The position numbers and the translations under genes were made by a program. A DNA stretch of 64,000 nucleotides, from NCBI RefSeq assembly GCF_000003195.3, contig NC_012876.2, positions 57,716,407 through 57,780,406 on the forward strand. The letters run 5' to 3'. The stretch's first letter is position 1; each line of letters starts with the position of its first letter. The notes under the pieces are model-generated. The model had not been told where the DNA came from, did not search any database, and was given only the letters and a program-made list of their open reading frames with translations. The DNA is from Sorghum bicolor (lineage: Eukaryota > Streptophyta > Magnoliopsida > Poales > Poaceae). Positions 11,064-22,166 of this stretch are shown here, piece after piece.

Positions 11064-12234
11064 GATCCGATGGATGCTATCTCGGATCTAAGTATAAGGC
11101 CATTGTCAATATAGGTTTCTTGTTCTAGTTTTCAAGACTTATGTATTGAAATGTTAATTAGTTTTAATCCTATAAAACTCATTTTATTTTCATGAAACTT
11201 TTGACCATCTCTCTTTATTAGTATTAATGTCTCTCTTTATTAATATTATGTCATGTCATATTTACTAAGTTGATAACTTATCTAATGTCTATAGAACTCG
11301 TAAAATCACCGCGAGACTAGCCTCAAAACAAAAAAAAAAGAATAGTGTTTTTCAATTTATTAACTGATTGTAACTGGAACTAAATGCCATATCCCAACTA
11401 GTGTTATCATATCAGAAAATACTGCTGACTGATTTGTTATGAGAGAAAAATACTATTAAATAGCTGACATATTTGACTGATAAGCTCAAGCGAACAAAAT
11501 ACTGCTAACTGATTTGTTATGAGAGAAAAATACTATTAAATAGCTGACAGATTTGACTGATAAGCTCAAGCGAACAAGGCGATGTAGTGAGAGAAGACTG
11601 CAATTCCGTCAGCCGCTCGGGCTATCAATCGGCAACGGATTTTAGTAATAGCTTAGGTTTTCTCGTTGAAGTTTTTGGGCATGGATACTACACTACTCCC
11701 TCCTGATTTCCCAGATGGTGTCACTATTAGACTCGATTCCTCCAGCGGATTGGGACTATAAGGAATGTTTTATTCTGCTTGTATGTGTTTGGGCTACTGT
11801 CTTACTTTTAACCCTGTTGGATTTTGGATGTTGGGGTTATTGTTGGGTACGTCATCGACATCAAAATCTTTCTCCTAAGTGGTGTTTTTTTTTACATTCC
11901 AGTCCTAACTTCCTGCGGTTTGGGTTTTTCTTTCTCTGACTAGCTAGGTGCGCCGGATTTATGGAATCGATCAATCTCTTCTATTTAAACCTACGTACTG
12001 TTGCAATTGATTTTCTCCTCTTTGTAATATGGCAGCACTATGTGGAAACAAAAAAAAAATGGCCGGACGTACGTGATGCAATCGTAGTATATTTTATTTG
12101 ATTTATGACAATGTTAACCAAGAAAGCAAATATTGTAATTTCATTTGTCTTTTTTACGTGTGATCCTTTTTGTATCAAGAACTAATTAAGAAGCAATGAA
12201 ATGGTTCACAAATTCTTTTTCCTACTTGATCATG
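11064..12234. other. 3' flank of the first RBR gene
   Basis: AT-rich DNA likely holding the 3' untranslated region just after the stop at 11061-11063. No further gene is supported. The only structure seen is the 80-bp tandem duplication at 11418-11577. Confidence 0.5.
11418..11577. repeat. 80-bp tandem duplication
   Basis: Two copies, 11418-11497 and 11498-11577, differ at two bases. Each ends GATAAGCTCAAGCGAACAA, which resembles the right terminus of a known grass MITE type (TTGTTCGCTTGAGC). This may be a duplicated MITE end. Confidence 0.9.
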
Positions 12235-12477
12235 GGCCTTGTTTAGTTCCAAAATTTTTGGCAAAATGAGCACTGTAGCAATTTCGTTTGTATTTGACAA
12301 ATATTGTTTAATCATGGACTAACTAGGCTCAAAAGATTCGTCTCGTCAATTTCGACCAAGCTGTGCAATTAGTTTTTATTTTTATCTATATTTAATACTC
12401 CATGCATACGTCTAAAGATTCGATGTGACGGGGAATCTGAAAAATTTTGTAAAATTTTTTGGGAACTAAACAAGTCC
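12235..12477. mobile_element. Tourist-like MITE
   Basis: It starts GGCCTTGTTTAGTTCC and ends GGGAACTAAACAAGTCC. ATG flanks both sides instead of the usual TAA/TTA, which may be a diverged target duplication. Confidence 0.85.
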
Positions 12478-12510
12478 ATGGTTATGTGTGTGTTAGGGAG
12501 TATATGTTTA

Positions 12511-12816
12511 GGGCCTGTTTAGATTTAAAATTTTTTGGTCCAAAGAGGAAAAATTTTGTGGAATTGGGGCCTCGGAACTAAACGGGGCCAAAAATTTGGG
12601 GCCAAAAATTTAGGCTGCAGGGTCTGATACTGTGCACGTACTCCCATAGAAGCCTACCAATGACAACTGCAACTGCATGCAGCCCAAGTTGTGTCAGAAA
12701 AAACTTTCCCAAACTAAATACCTAAAATATTTCGTGTGCGTCAGACTTCTGAGCTAAAATTCTGACCACAAAAAGTTTACTACTTTGGCCAAAAAAATTC
12801 AAATCTAAACAGAGCC
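12511..12816. mobile_element. MITE with 30-bp terminal inverted repeats
   Basis: The left end (GGGCCTGTTTAGATTTAAAA) and the reverse complement of the right end (GGCTCTGTTTAGATTTGAAT) align over about 30 bp. TTA flanks both sides. This is a Tourist-like family distinct from GGCCTTGTTTAG. Confidence 0.85.
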
Positions 12817-12895
12817 TTATTAGTTGTCCATGTGAGACAAGTTTATAACCTTGTTGTGCATACAGCAACTAGTGGTCTCTTTCCTTGAGCATTTA

Positions 12896-13137
12896 GGCCT
12901 TGTTTAGTTCCGTCTTGAAATTTTTTCGTGACACTGTAGCACTTTTCGTTTGATTGTGGTAATTATTGTCCAATCATAGACTAACTAGACTCAAAAGATT
13001 CGTCTCGTCAATTCTGACCAAACTGTGCAATTAGTTTTTATTTTCGTCTATATTTAGTACTTTATGCATGCATCTAAAAATTTGATGTGACGGAAATCTA
13101 AAAAATTTTGTAAAATTTTTTAGGACTAAACAAGGTC
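12896..13137. mobile_element. Tourist-like MITE just upstream of the duplicated RBR exon
   Basis: It starts GGCCTTGTTTAGTTCC and ends GGACTAAACAAGGTC, preceded by TTA. Its end is only 35 bp before the duplicated RING2 exon. Confidence 0.85.
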
Positions 13138-13172
13138 TATATTTGACGGTTTCTCCTCCTTCCTATTCCTAG

Positions 13173-13248
13173 GTGTGGCTTCCAGTTTTGCTACGGATGT
13201 GGGATGTCGTGGAGTTCATCTCATTCTAATAATTGCCCAGGATTATGA
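13173..13248 (+). other. Second copy of the RBR terminal (RING2) exon
   Basis: Directly after a pyrimidine tract and CTAG acceptor (13171-13172), the sequence encodes CGFQFCYGCG, then MSWSSSHSNNCPGL and a stop at 13246-13248. The first ten residues are identical to those of the exon at 10991-11063 and the phase is the same. Spliced to the donor at 8878 it would complete RING2 with a different tail that keeps a final H/C pair. It is either an alternative last exon of the first RBR gene or the remnant of a partial gene duplication. No matching first exon lies between them. Confidence 0.7.
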
Positions 13249-14015
13249 GACGGTGTTACGTTACGGAAGCTACATACTTGATAATGGATCATGCTAGAAA
13301 TATATTAGCAATCATCTTTTCGTCTTTGTGTCATCGTCGTGAAGTGACAGGATCGTCATAACACTATAAACAGTATGTGAAGACGGATGGTTTCAGTGAA
13401 CTCGCTTCTGGAGTTTTGGGAGATGAAAGATGGCTGGGCCTTGTTGTGTCACAGCTTTGAGAAATTAATGAAAATGAATGTTAAGCAAACTTGAGCTCTT
13501 ATTTATTTAGTTTTTAGAGCATCTCGAAGAGTACCCTTTTTTTCTTCCTAAAAACAGTACCTGGCCTTAGTCCTAGTGGAGATTTCAGTCTAATAAAAGG
13601 AGCTTTCTTGGAAGAAAGAAAAATAATCTGATCGATCTATAACAATGAAAGAACCTAATTTTTTAGGAAATACCACCGAAATAATAAATTTTTAGTTAGA
13701 ACTAGCATTCTATTATGGTTTCTAGCTAACATTATGAATCCACTATTTAGCTTCCTGGCCATTAACCTACCCTTGGTGGATAAGTTCCTTCTCTTCTTCT
13801 TGAGGTCCAGCATAAGCGAAGTCTAAGATCGGCACGAGCCCTAGCTAGGCAGCAACAGATCTCGGTGGTGGCATGAGTCCGAGGTGGGGTTGGATCCGAC
13901 TAAGTTATCAGTGGTGGCGACGCACAAGTGTTGTGACTAGCCTATGAGAGCATGTCCACCAGATCCCCTTTTCCATAAAGTTTGCTATAGGGGATTGATA
14001 AAACAAAGTTCCAGA
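13249..14015. other. Intergenic DNA between the RBR exon copy and the LINE
   Basis: No gene is supported. The first few hundred bases may be a 3' untranslated region for the duplicated exon. The segment at 13930-14015 resembles the edge of a small repeat (AGCATGTCCACC start). Confidence 0.4.
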
Positions 14016-14212
14016 TTTTTTTAGATAAAGAATAAATATCCGGCTTTATCTATCCAAAGATAGAATCAGACCAAAAATTACAGGATGTTCAAAGAAAAAA
14101 ATCTGCTGTACAATCTACAGCTGCAAGCACGACTACTGGAAAAGGAAAACAGTTTTTGACTAAGCAAAACCAACATGTCTGTGCATAAGCCAACCATTGC
14201 AACTAAAGAAAG

Positions 14213-15099
14213 CTAAAGCCGACGTCTCCAGGCGAGTTGCTGCTCTTTAAGATCTTCATGCCGCTGCAATATTGCCCACTGTCGTAGCCAATGAGTTCCT
14301 CGGACCTGCAAAAGAGACTTAGGTTTGCATTTATCAAAAACTATTTCATTCCTTGTTAGCCATATTGTCCACAGTAAGGCTGATGCTGCTGTTAATAACA
14401 ATGAATTAACTTTTTTACTACCCAACTTTGACCAATTTTCAAACAAATCATTGATGCTCAGTGGAGGTGAAATCCCAAAAAGTAAATGTATGGAACGCCA
14501 CAAAAACTTGGCATAATAACAATCGAAAAAAGGTGTTGAATTGACTCTAAAAGATGGCAGAAACCACAAGATTTATCTCCATGCCAATTTCTCCTAGCTA
14601 AGTTATCCTTTGTTAGAGTAACACCCCGTTTTAAGTACCACATGAAAATTTTAATTTTCATTGGTAGCTTTGTTTGCCAAATATCTTGTGAGACACGTTC
14701 CCCATTGTTAATTAAAGCAACATACATTGACTTGACTGTAAAGATTCCCGAGGACTTTGAACTCCAAACAAAAACATCTCTCCCCTGCATTAGGTTTAAG
14801 TGTTGTAGAGAAGCCAAAATTCGGCGCTAGTTATCTAAGTTTCTGCCCACTAGATTCCTCCTGAAGGAGATGTTTAAGTTGGGAGAACTCAAAATAGTTG
14901 CAATAGAATCTTGCTTCCTTCTAACGATATTAAACAATGCAGAGAATTTATCTTTTAGAGGTTTGTTACCCACCCAAGTATCAAACCAAAATCTGGTTTG
15001 GGACCCATCTTTTACATTAAAATGTCCAAGTTCTAAAAAAGTGTCTTTCACTTTCATTAGACTTTTTCCAAAAATGCGAGTCCATCGGTTTTTTTTCAC
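14213..15099 (-). pseudogene. LINE ORF2 C-terminal part (zf-RVT region), frameshifted
   Basis: Minus-strand frames at 15099-14827, 14817-14458 and 14569-14213 together give the region after the RT. Landmarks are a segment with DGSQTRFWFDTW and then WQTKLPMKIKIFMWYL. The zinc-binding CGFCHLLESIQHLF follows, and then a tail with LLWTIWLTRNEIVF. These are hallmarks of the plant LINE C-terminal zf-RVT domain. At least two frame breaks and a stop separate the pieces. Confidence 0.8.
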
Positions 15100-15362
15100 A
15101 ACTTCCTATGGTCTTATTCTTAATATACTTGTTTCGTAACAACTCTTGCCATAAACCATCCTCATTTAATAACTTGAACAACCATTTACTAAGCAAACAT
15201 TTGTTTTGAATTTTTAAGTTTTGGATTCCAAGCCCTCCTTGATCTCTAGGCTAGCACATAATTTCCCATTTGACTAATCGGTATTTTCTTTTGTGTTGAT
15301 CATTCTGCCAGTAAAAACGAGACCTAAAACAATCCAATTTCTCCAACACACCCTTTGGTAGT

Positions 15363-16115
15363 TCAAAAAAAGACATCATAAAACATCGGTAGACTTAACA
15401 GCACCGAATTTATGAGAACTAACCGACCACCAGTTGTTAGCATTTTACCTTTCCACCCGCTAAGTCTTTTTTCAATGCGTTCCTCGATAGATTTCCAGTC
15501 CTTATTGTGCAGCTTCCTGTAATGCATAGGAAGTCCCAAGTATCTAAACGGGTATTTTCCCAAAACACACCCAAACAGTTGCGAATAGAACTCTTCGTGA
15601 TCTTTTGCTCTACGGAAACAAAAGACTTTACTTTTACGAAAGTTTATCTTTAAGCCAGATAGTTGTTCAAACGTGCTTAATAATAGTTTCATATTGATAG
15701 CTTTCTCAACATCATGGCTCATAAATATCACTGTGTCATCCGCATACTGGAGGATGGATAAACCATCTTCGATGAGATGTGGGATAACACCTTCTACTTG
15801 GCCTGCATCTTTTGCTCTAGCAATTAGTATGGTCAACATATCCACCACTATATTAAATAGTATTTGCGACATGGGGTCATCTTGCCTTAAGCCTTTTTTA
15901 GACTGGAAATAAGGTCCTAACTGGTCATTAACCTTGATATTAACGTTACCGCCTTGTGTAAAGTGTTTTGTCCACTCACACCATTTGTGAGAAAAACATT
16001 TCATTCTTAAAGTTTGTTGTAGGAAATCCCAATTTACTTTGTCATAAGCTTTCTCAAAGTCTATTTTAAAAATCACCCCATCTTGTTTTTTTATGTAATT
16101 CATGAATAGTTTCAT
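15363..16115 (-). pseudogene. LINE reverse transcriptase core
   Basis: A 250-codon minus-strand frame contains FKIDFEKAYDKVNW, then KKGLRQDDPMSQILFNIVVD, the catalytic YADDT box, FEQLSGLKINFRKSK and YLGLPMHYRKL. These are the ordered RT motifs of plant LINEs. A frameshift around 16066-16115 separates it from the upstream part, and the frame stops at 15363. Note LRQDDP where the family usually has LRQGDP. Confidence 0.9.
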
Positions 16116-17325
16116 GCAGAATCACAACACCCTCCATGATATTTCTTCCTGGCAAAAAGGCTGTCTGAGTCGATCTTATCAGTTTTTGGGCCACTGTGGT
16201 AAGTCTATTTGTCGCCACCTTAGTGAAGATTTTAAAAGAGACGTTCAACAAACAGATAGGCCTATATTGTTGAATTACCCTTGCTTCAGCTTTTTTAGGT
16301 AACAAAATAATATTACCAAAATTCAAACGATTTAGAGGTAGTGTTCCCTGATAAAAATCTGAGAACAAAGCCATCAAATCATTTTTAATTAGCTCCCAAA
16401 AAACTTGATAAAACTCCGGAGGAAAGCCATCCGGACCAGGTGCTTTATTATGTTCCATTTGGAAAATAGCTATTCTAACTTCCTCCTCCAAGAATGGTGC
16501 AATTAACAACTCATTTTCCAGATCTGAGACTTGAGGTATGTCCACCGTCTGTGATTCATCTAATGAAATTAGAGAGGCATCAGACGGACCGAACAAGTTT
16601 TTGTAATAACTGGTAATATGCTGTTTAAGTTGAGCATCACCAGTTATAATACTTTCCCCATCGTCAAGCTGAAAAATATGAGTTTTCCTATGCCTACCAT
16701 TGGCTAATAAGTGATAGTACTTAGTATTAGTGTCACCTTCCAACAAGTGCTTCACTTTAGCCCTTTGGTACCACTTAAGCTCCTCCTCCCTCAAGAGTTC
16801 TGCCAATCTTTCATTTAGAACATGTTTTAAATTTCTTTCAGATTCATTCAACTCCACCAGCTCTGCCTTTTTATCCAGCTCATCTAGTTTGTTTAATAAA
16901 AAAATTTTCTCTTTTTTGTACAGTCCACTCACGTGTTTTGCCCAACCTCTAAGCTGTTGTCTTAATCTTCTAATTTTCATTTGCCACCTTTCTATCGGCG
17001 AACCAGAAACCGTAGTATTCTGCCAAATATCCGCCACCATCTCACAAAAGCCGTCTCTCAACAACCAACCCAACTCAAATTTGAATTGAGTTTGAAAAGT
17101 TGACGAAGCATTATTTGTAGAGACTAAGAGTGGTGTATGATCAGAAATTTCTCTATTCAGTGCCTGCACAGAGGTATGAGTAAACTGTGCTTCAAAGTCT
17201 GTACATACTAAGACTCTGTCTAACCTTTCAAAAGTTTGGTTTGGCATATTATTTGCCCAAGTGAATTTTCTTCCTGACAACTTTATTTCTCTTAGGTTCA
17301 GACTGTCAATGACAGCATTAAACAT
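16066..17325 (-). pseudogene. LINE endonuclease C-terminus and RT N-terminus
   Basis: A 419-codon minus-strand frame starts inside the apurinic endonuclease domain (GRKFTWANN, FERLDRVL, then ISDHTPLLV, the conserved SDH box). It passes through a charged linker to the RT palm entry (NKAPGPDGFPPEFYQVFW, NFGNIILLPKK, YRPICLLNVSFKIFTK). The upstream endonuclease strand (GGDFNIIRGP-like) is visible near 17.36-17.42 kb in another frame. Confidence 0.85.
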
Positions 17326-17610
17326 AAATGGCCATCTATCATTATAATGATCATTATTTTTCTCGTCAGGCCCGCGGATAATATTAAAGTCACCACCTAC
17401 AAGAATAGAAACAAATCCGTACTAGCTCAGACAAGAATTTTGCCTTTTAATCTACCTGTGCTGGGCCATAAACTGATATCAAATTAAATTTAAAATCGTG
17501 TTCTTTGTGTCTAAGCTTAAATCTGATTAAAAAAACTACTCCTTCAATTTCCCCAATGTCGAAAGTTAACAAATGAATGCCTAGAATCATACCACCAGGG
17601 AGTATGTTTT

Positions 17611-18439
17611 TTAACAAGAAAATGAGTTATTTAAGTCAATTATCTCCATTAAGCCATGCTATGATGAGCTAAACACTGAGTTCTTCTCTCTAGTTAGACA
17701 CATCTAGTAGGTAGGCTCTATATATGCCAATTTAGGCTACTCCGAGTTTGGTGTTATCAAAATTGCCACAGTATTTCCAATTATCATTGGATGTAGAAAA
17801 ATATAGAGAGAGGGGATTAGATAGGAATCTCCTCGAGCTATTTTCTATCCGATCCCATTATATATATCGTGATTATAGGAAAAGGAGATCTCTTTTTTTG
17901 AACTGGTCTAGTTTTCTAAGATCTATTTGGGTATGTGTCCATAACTAATTGTTTAGTCATCTAGACTGTGCAAACAAGTGGACTAATAAGTGAATAATTT
18001 TTAGTTCACATTTCATCAACTAATAACTAATCAATTAGTTTGATATAAAAGAAAGCTGGAATCTACTAAGAGCTAATATGTAAACATTACAGGACTATAA
18101 ACTTGACTAAGGGTATTGTTTGGATATACATGACTAGTTACTAGCTATGTAAAAATTAGCTCAAATTAGCTATGATTGTCTTAACTACTAGTTGAACAAT
18201 TGGCTAAAAAATCATCCAGCTATTAGCTCTACCTTTTGAATGTACTAAAACTAATTTTGACTAACTTTAGCTAGCAATTATATTTGTATAAAACATCCTT
18301 AGGACTGGTCATGTCAAGAATCTTAGCATAAAGAATGATATCCCGTATGATTTCTCATTGTTCATCTACCAAATTCAAACTGAAAATATTCCAACGGCGT
18401 TAACGTTTGCTCCTTTTTCGTTCAAGCCTCACTACATAA
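17611..18439. other. Intergenic DNA, probable old MITE at 18108-18302
   Basis: No gene is supported. Imperfect inverted ends (CTAAGGGTATTGTTTGGATA and TATAAAACATCCTTAG) at 18108-18302 suggest a Tourist-like MITE with many TAGCTA-type internal repeats. Confidence 0.45.
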
Positions 18440-18674
18440 GGCCTTGTTCCGAATTTTTTTGATTTCGGTACCGTAGCATTTCTGTTTTTATTCGACAAAT
18501 ATTATCCAATTATGGACTAACTAGGCTCAAAAGATTCATCTCGTGATTTACAGGCAAACTGTACAATTAATTTTTGTTTTCGTCTATATTTAATACTCCA
18601 TGCATGTTCCGCAAGATTTGATATAATAGAGAATCTTGAAAAGTTTTTGGTTTTTGGATGAACTAAATAAGGTC
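18440..18674. mobile_element. Tourist-like MITE
   Basis: It starts GGCCTTGTTCCG and ends AACTAAATAAGGTC, with TAA on both sides (18437-18439 and 18675-18677). Confidence 0.85.
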
Positions 18675-18794
18675 TAAAAAAATGGCTTGATACGTTGGAA
18701 ATTAATCTAAGCCTTATTTAGTTTACCCCAAAATCTATTTTTTTTCAAGATTCCCAATCATATTAAATTTTGCGGCATATACATGAACCATTAA

Positions 18795-19097
18795 GCACCT
18801 GTTTGGCACAGTGAGTCAGTGAACTGTTTTTTTTAGCCAAATACTTTTTTTTCTAAAACAGTTTTATGGATGAAGCTATTTTTCTTCTCCTCTCACAAAG
18901 ATACAAGTTGAAGCTAAAAAAACATCTTATCCTAGCTCTCTCTCCCATTTCTTTCTTTCTCCCATGCATGAAGGTTCGAGTGAAGCTATTTTATCAAATA
19001 ACTTTTTCAAAACAGCTTAATTTTACCTAAAAAGTTACTCATGAAGCTCTTTTCTAAAAAAACGTCACTAGTGAAGCTGAGCTGTGTCAATAGGACC
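18795..19097. mobile_element. Second MITE nested in the Tourist-like MITE
   Basis: This 303-bp insert has imperfect inverted ends (GCACCTGTTTGGCACAG and the complement of CTGTGTCAATAGGACC). TAA flanks both sides (18792-18794 and 19098-19100), a Tourist-type target duplication. Confidence 0.8.
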
Positions 19098-19198
19098 TAA
19101 ATATAAATAAAAAAATAACTAATTATATAGTTTATCTGTAATTTACGAGACAAATATTTTAAACCTAGTTAGTTTATGGTTAGATAATAATTATCAAA

Positions 19199-20967
19199 TC
19201 TATATCTACTAATAAATTATAAAAATTTCAGTCTGCCCGTAATTTTCTTCTACCCCCGTCTCGGCCAGAATCGGTCTCCGTCCGTTTAAGGGTTGTAGGA
19301 GAGAAAAAAGAAATATAATATTTTCTAGGTTCCCAATGCAAAATCTTCGGTTTATATTTCGGCTAGCCTCTACCGTGCTTGTAGAAGAGAAAAAAATAAT
19401 TTTTTTTTCAGGGTTTCTAATGCAAAATCTCTTATATCCTATTAATTTTCTTTTCTTTTATTCTTTAATTTGGCTAAAAATTAATAAATGTATAGTAAAT
19501 TATAAAAAATCTAAAAATTACAAAACAAATTTTATTCAGCTCCATTTATGTAGATTCATGCAGTAAACAAAAAATAGGTACAAAGTGTTTGTCCTATTAA
19601 TTTACCTTTTCTTTTATTCTTTATATCAGCTGAAAATTGATAAATGCGTAGAAATTCATAAAAAATCTAAAAATTACAAAACAAAATTTGTTCAGATCCA
19701 CATATGTAGATCTATGTAGTAAACAAAAAATATTACAAAATTTAGTATATTTTTTTGCTAGAGATGCATGCCTATGTTTTTTAGTGTAAAATTTAAATTG
19801 TACTCCCTCCATCCCAAATTGTAAGTCATTTCAAGAATCTTGGAGAGTCAAACTTTTCAAAGTTTGACCAAATTTATATGATAAAATAATTATTATTATG
19901 ATACCAACTAAATATCATTAGATTCTTCCTTAATTATATTTTCATAGTATACTCACTTTATATTACAAATCTTAGTATTTCACTCTATAATTTTGGTCAA
20001 ACGTGAAAATACTTTGACTCTCTAAGATTTTTGGAATGACTTAAAATTTGGGATGGAGGAAGTAAACAAAAAATATTACAAATTTTAGTATATTTTTTTG
20101 CTAGAGATGCATGCCTATGTTTTTTAATGTAAAATTTAAATTGTACTCCATCCCAAATTGTAAGTCATTTCAAGAATCTTGGATAGTCAAACTTTTCAAA
20201 GTTTGACCAAATTTATATGATAAAATAATTATTATTATGATACCAACTAAATATCATTAGATTCTTCCTTAATTATATTTTCATAGTATACTCACTTTAC
20301 ATTACAAATCTTAGTATTTCACTCTATAATTTTGGTCAAACGTGAAAATACTTTGACTCTCTAAGATTTTTGGAATGACTTACAATTTGGGATGGAGGGA
20401 GTAGTTATCTTGCTCCAATTATTATAAAAAATTTATGGTAGCCTATTTAATATGATGTTTGATTTGTGGTAAAAGTTCTAGCACCATTCCTGCATATCTC
20501 ACTGATTTACTAATTTACCTAAATTTATGCTTGCTAAATAGTTTAGCATCAATTTAAGTGTGTAAAAATATAAAATAGATAATTCCACTACCTTTGCACG
20601 ATGTATTGTTATATCATATGAACACTTCATAATTAAGCCTATATATTTATAATCTATATACATTTAACTGATATATCATATTTATAGGAATCCTAATCTA
20701 AATAAAAAAAATAAAGCTAGCAACAAACTTCTCATGTTTTAATATAATACTACTAGTATTATTATTAAATAAATATGTCTCCAAGCTACATAATATTGTA
20801 AATATTAACTATCTTATACCGTAGATGTCATGGTTATCAATAAAATAAATTATGGACTTTAAATTTCATAAAAAAGATAAATATAAATAGATATGTAATA
20901 TTATGTCACCATTTTTATGACCATTTGATGTTTTTCTTCCGTTGCAACGTACGGACATATTTGCTAG
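19199..20967 (+). mobile_element. Non-autonomous Helitron, 1.77 kb
   Basis: It starts TCTATATCTACTAATAAATT after an A and ends GTTGCAACGTACGGACATATTTGCTAG before a T. The 3' block matches the common grass Helitron end (hairpin, then CTAG). The flanking A and T rejoin perfectly into the host MITE, showing insertion between A and T without target duplication. Inside are two tandem duplications (about 19435-19735 and 19718-20400) and two Stowaway copies. No Rep/helicase frame is present, so it must move in trans. Confidence 0.9.
19718..20400. repeat. 343-bp tandem duplication containing a Stowaway MITE
   Basis: Copy 1 is 19718-20060 and copy 2 is 20061-20400, with a 4-bp deletion in the second. 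Each includes a complete Stowaway (TACTCC...GGGATGGAGG(G)A(A)GTA) and 80 bp of Helitron flank, so the Stowaway inserted first and was then duplicated with its flank. The stretch 19435-19735 holds another, more diverged tandem repeat of about 155 bp. Confidence 0.9.
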
Positions 20968-21370
20968 TACAAACAAAAGTGTTAAGTGTCAAAATTTAAA
21001 AACCTTTTGATCTAAACCAGCCCTATCTACGCAAAAAATTAGGAGTATTCCAAAGGACAGATAAAGATTATTTCGAAAAAGTAGGTAGATTTCCACGACG
21101 GCACGACCTGCACTGCATGCAGCCTTTTGCACTTCTCGTTCCTTCCCATGAAGCCTAACACCTCAGGAAAAAGACGGAAGTGCCCCCTTAAAATCCAAAC
21201 TGAACCTGAGAACCCAAACCCGCATCCGATCCTGCAAAAGAAGTTGCAGGCAGAGAGATTCCTCGCAAAAGGAAGCCGGTGAGCCGGAGGGATTCCCGCC
21301 GGTTCCACGCACCGGCTCGCTGGACCTCTCGTCTCCCTCCCCCTCCCTTCCCTGTGCCGCCCACGGCAGA

Positions 21371-22166
21371 ATGGCGGGAGCCGACGGGGCGCAGCAGCAC
21401 CACCACCCCTGCAGCATCTGCATGGAGCCCATGGCGCCCACCGCGGCGCACCGCGGCGCACCGCGGCGGCGCCGCCTGCGCGCACGCATTCTGCGGCGCG
21501 TGCCTGTCCGGGCACGTCCGCGCCAAGCTCGAGTGCGGCGGCGGTGGCGCCGTGGTGCGGTGCCCCGACGCGTCCTGCGCTGCCGCGCTCGATCCGGAGC
21601 TCTGCCGCGGCGCGCTCCCCTCCGAGGTCTTCGAGCGCTGGTGCGCCAAGCTCTGCGAGTCCCTGTTCCTCGGCGCGCGCCGCACCTACTGCCCGTTCCC
21701 GGACTGCTCCGAGATGATGGTGGCCGACGACGACAGCGAGGAGTGCGTGACCCAGTCCGAGTGCCACGGGTGCCGCCGGCTGTTCTGCGCGCGGTGCGCG
21801 GTGCCGTGGCACGCCGGCGTGACCTGTGAGGAGTTTGAGCGGCTCGGTGAGGGGGAGCGCGCGCGGGAGGACCTGCTGCTCGTGAAGGCCGCCCGGGAGG
21901 GCAACTGGAAGCGTTGCCCGCGCTGCAGGTTCTACGTGGAGAAGTCCAGTGGCTGCCTGCACATTACCTGCAGGTAAAGGTTGCTTCTTGTTTACAGTGT
22001 GGAAAACTAACCAATCTGATTGCCGTCGTCGTGGCCTCAGTCAACCTTTTGTATTTCATTAGTACATTGTCCTTGTTTGATTCGATTGTGCAGGTGCGGG
22101 TATGAGTTTTGCTATGGATGCGGTCAGCAATGGCAGCTGATACATGACGGCTGTCCTGGGGCATGA
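21371..22166 (+). CDS. RBR-type E3 ubiquitin ligase, frameshifted in RING1
   Basis: Exon 1 is 21371-21973 and exon 2 is 22094-22166, with a 120-bp GT...AG intron. The frame from ATG 21371 begins RING1 (CSICMEPMAP), but a 10-bp direct duplication (21441-21450 and 21451-21460) throws it out of frame. The rest is open in another frame: CAHAFCGACLSGH, then CPDASC, IBR (CPFPDC...CHGCRRLFCARC..WH), and RING2 (CPRC...SSGCLHITC, then CGYEFCYGC from exon 2). Counting out the 10 extra bases, ATG to stop is in frame and predicts about 221 residues, shorter at the N-terminus than the first RBR gene. It is either a recent pseudogene, a natural null allele or a sequence error. RING2 keeps the predicted catalytic cysteine. 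Domain layout and intron position match the RBR gene at 8-11 kb. Confidence 0.75.

Larger units (their letters stand above)
14016..17610 (-). mobile_element. 5'-truncated, decayed LINE (non-LTR retrotransposon)
   Basis: Reading on the minus strand, the element runs from endonuclease remnants (17.4-17.6 kb), through reverse transcriptase, to a C-terminal zinc-binding region and a 3' end near a T-run at 14016-14022 (an A-tail on the minus strand). Several frameshifts and stops split ORF2, and ORF1 is absent. The order endonuclease, RT, C-terminal zinc-binding region is typical of plant L1-clade elements. Confidence 0.85.
18711..21023. mobile_element. Tourist-like MITE split by a second MITE and a Helitron
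   Basis: Three separated pieces, 18711-18794, 19098-19198 and 20968-21023, read continuously as one GGCCTTGTTTAG-family element once two insertions are removed. The start is GCCTTATTTAGTTT and the end is GATCTAAACCAGCCC. The first junction falls at the family's CATTAAATATA block and the second inside ATCAAATACAAACAAAAG. Confidence 0.85.

Noticed and set aside
21039..21962. 307-codon minus-strand frame over the second RBR gene
   Set aside because: Antisense shadow of GC-rich exon 1.
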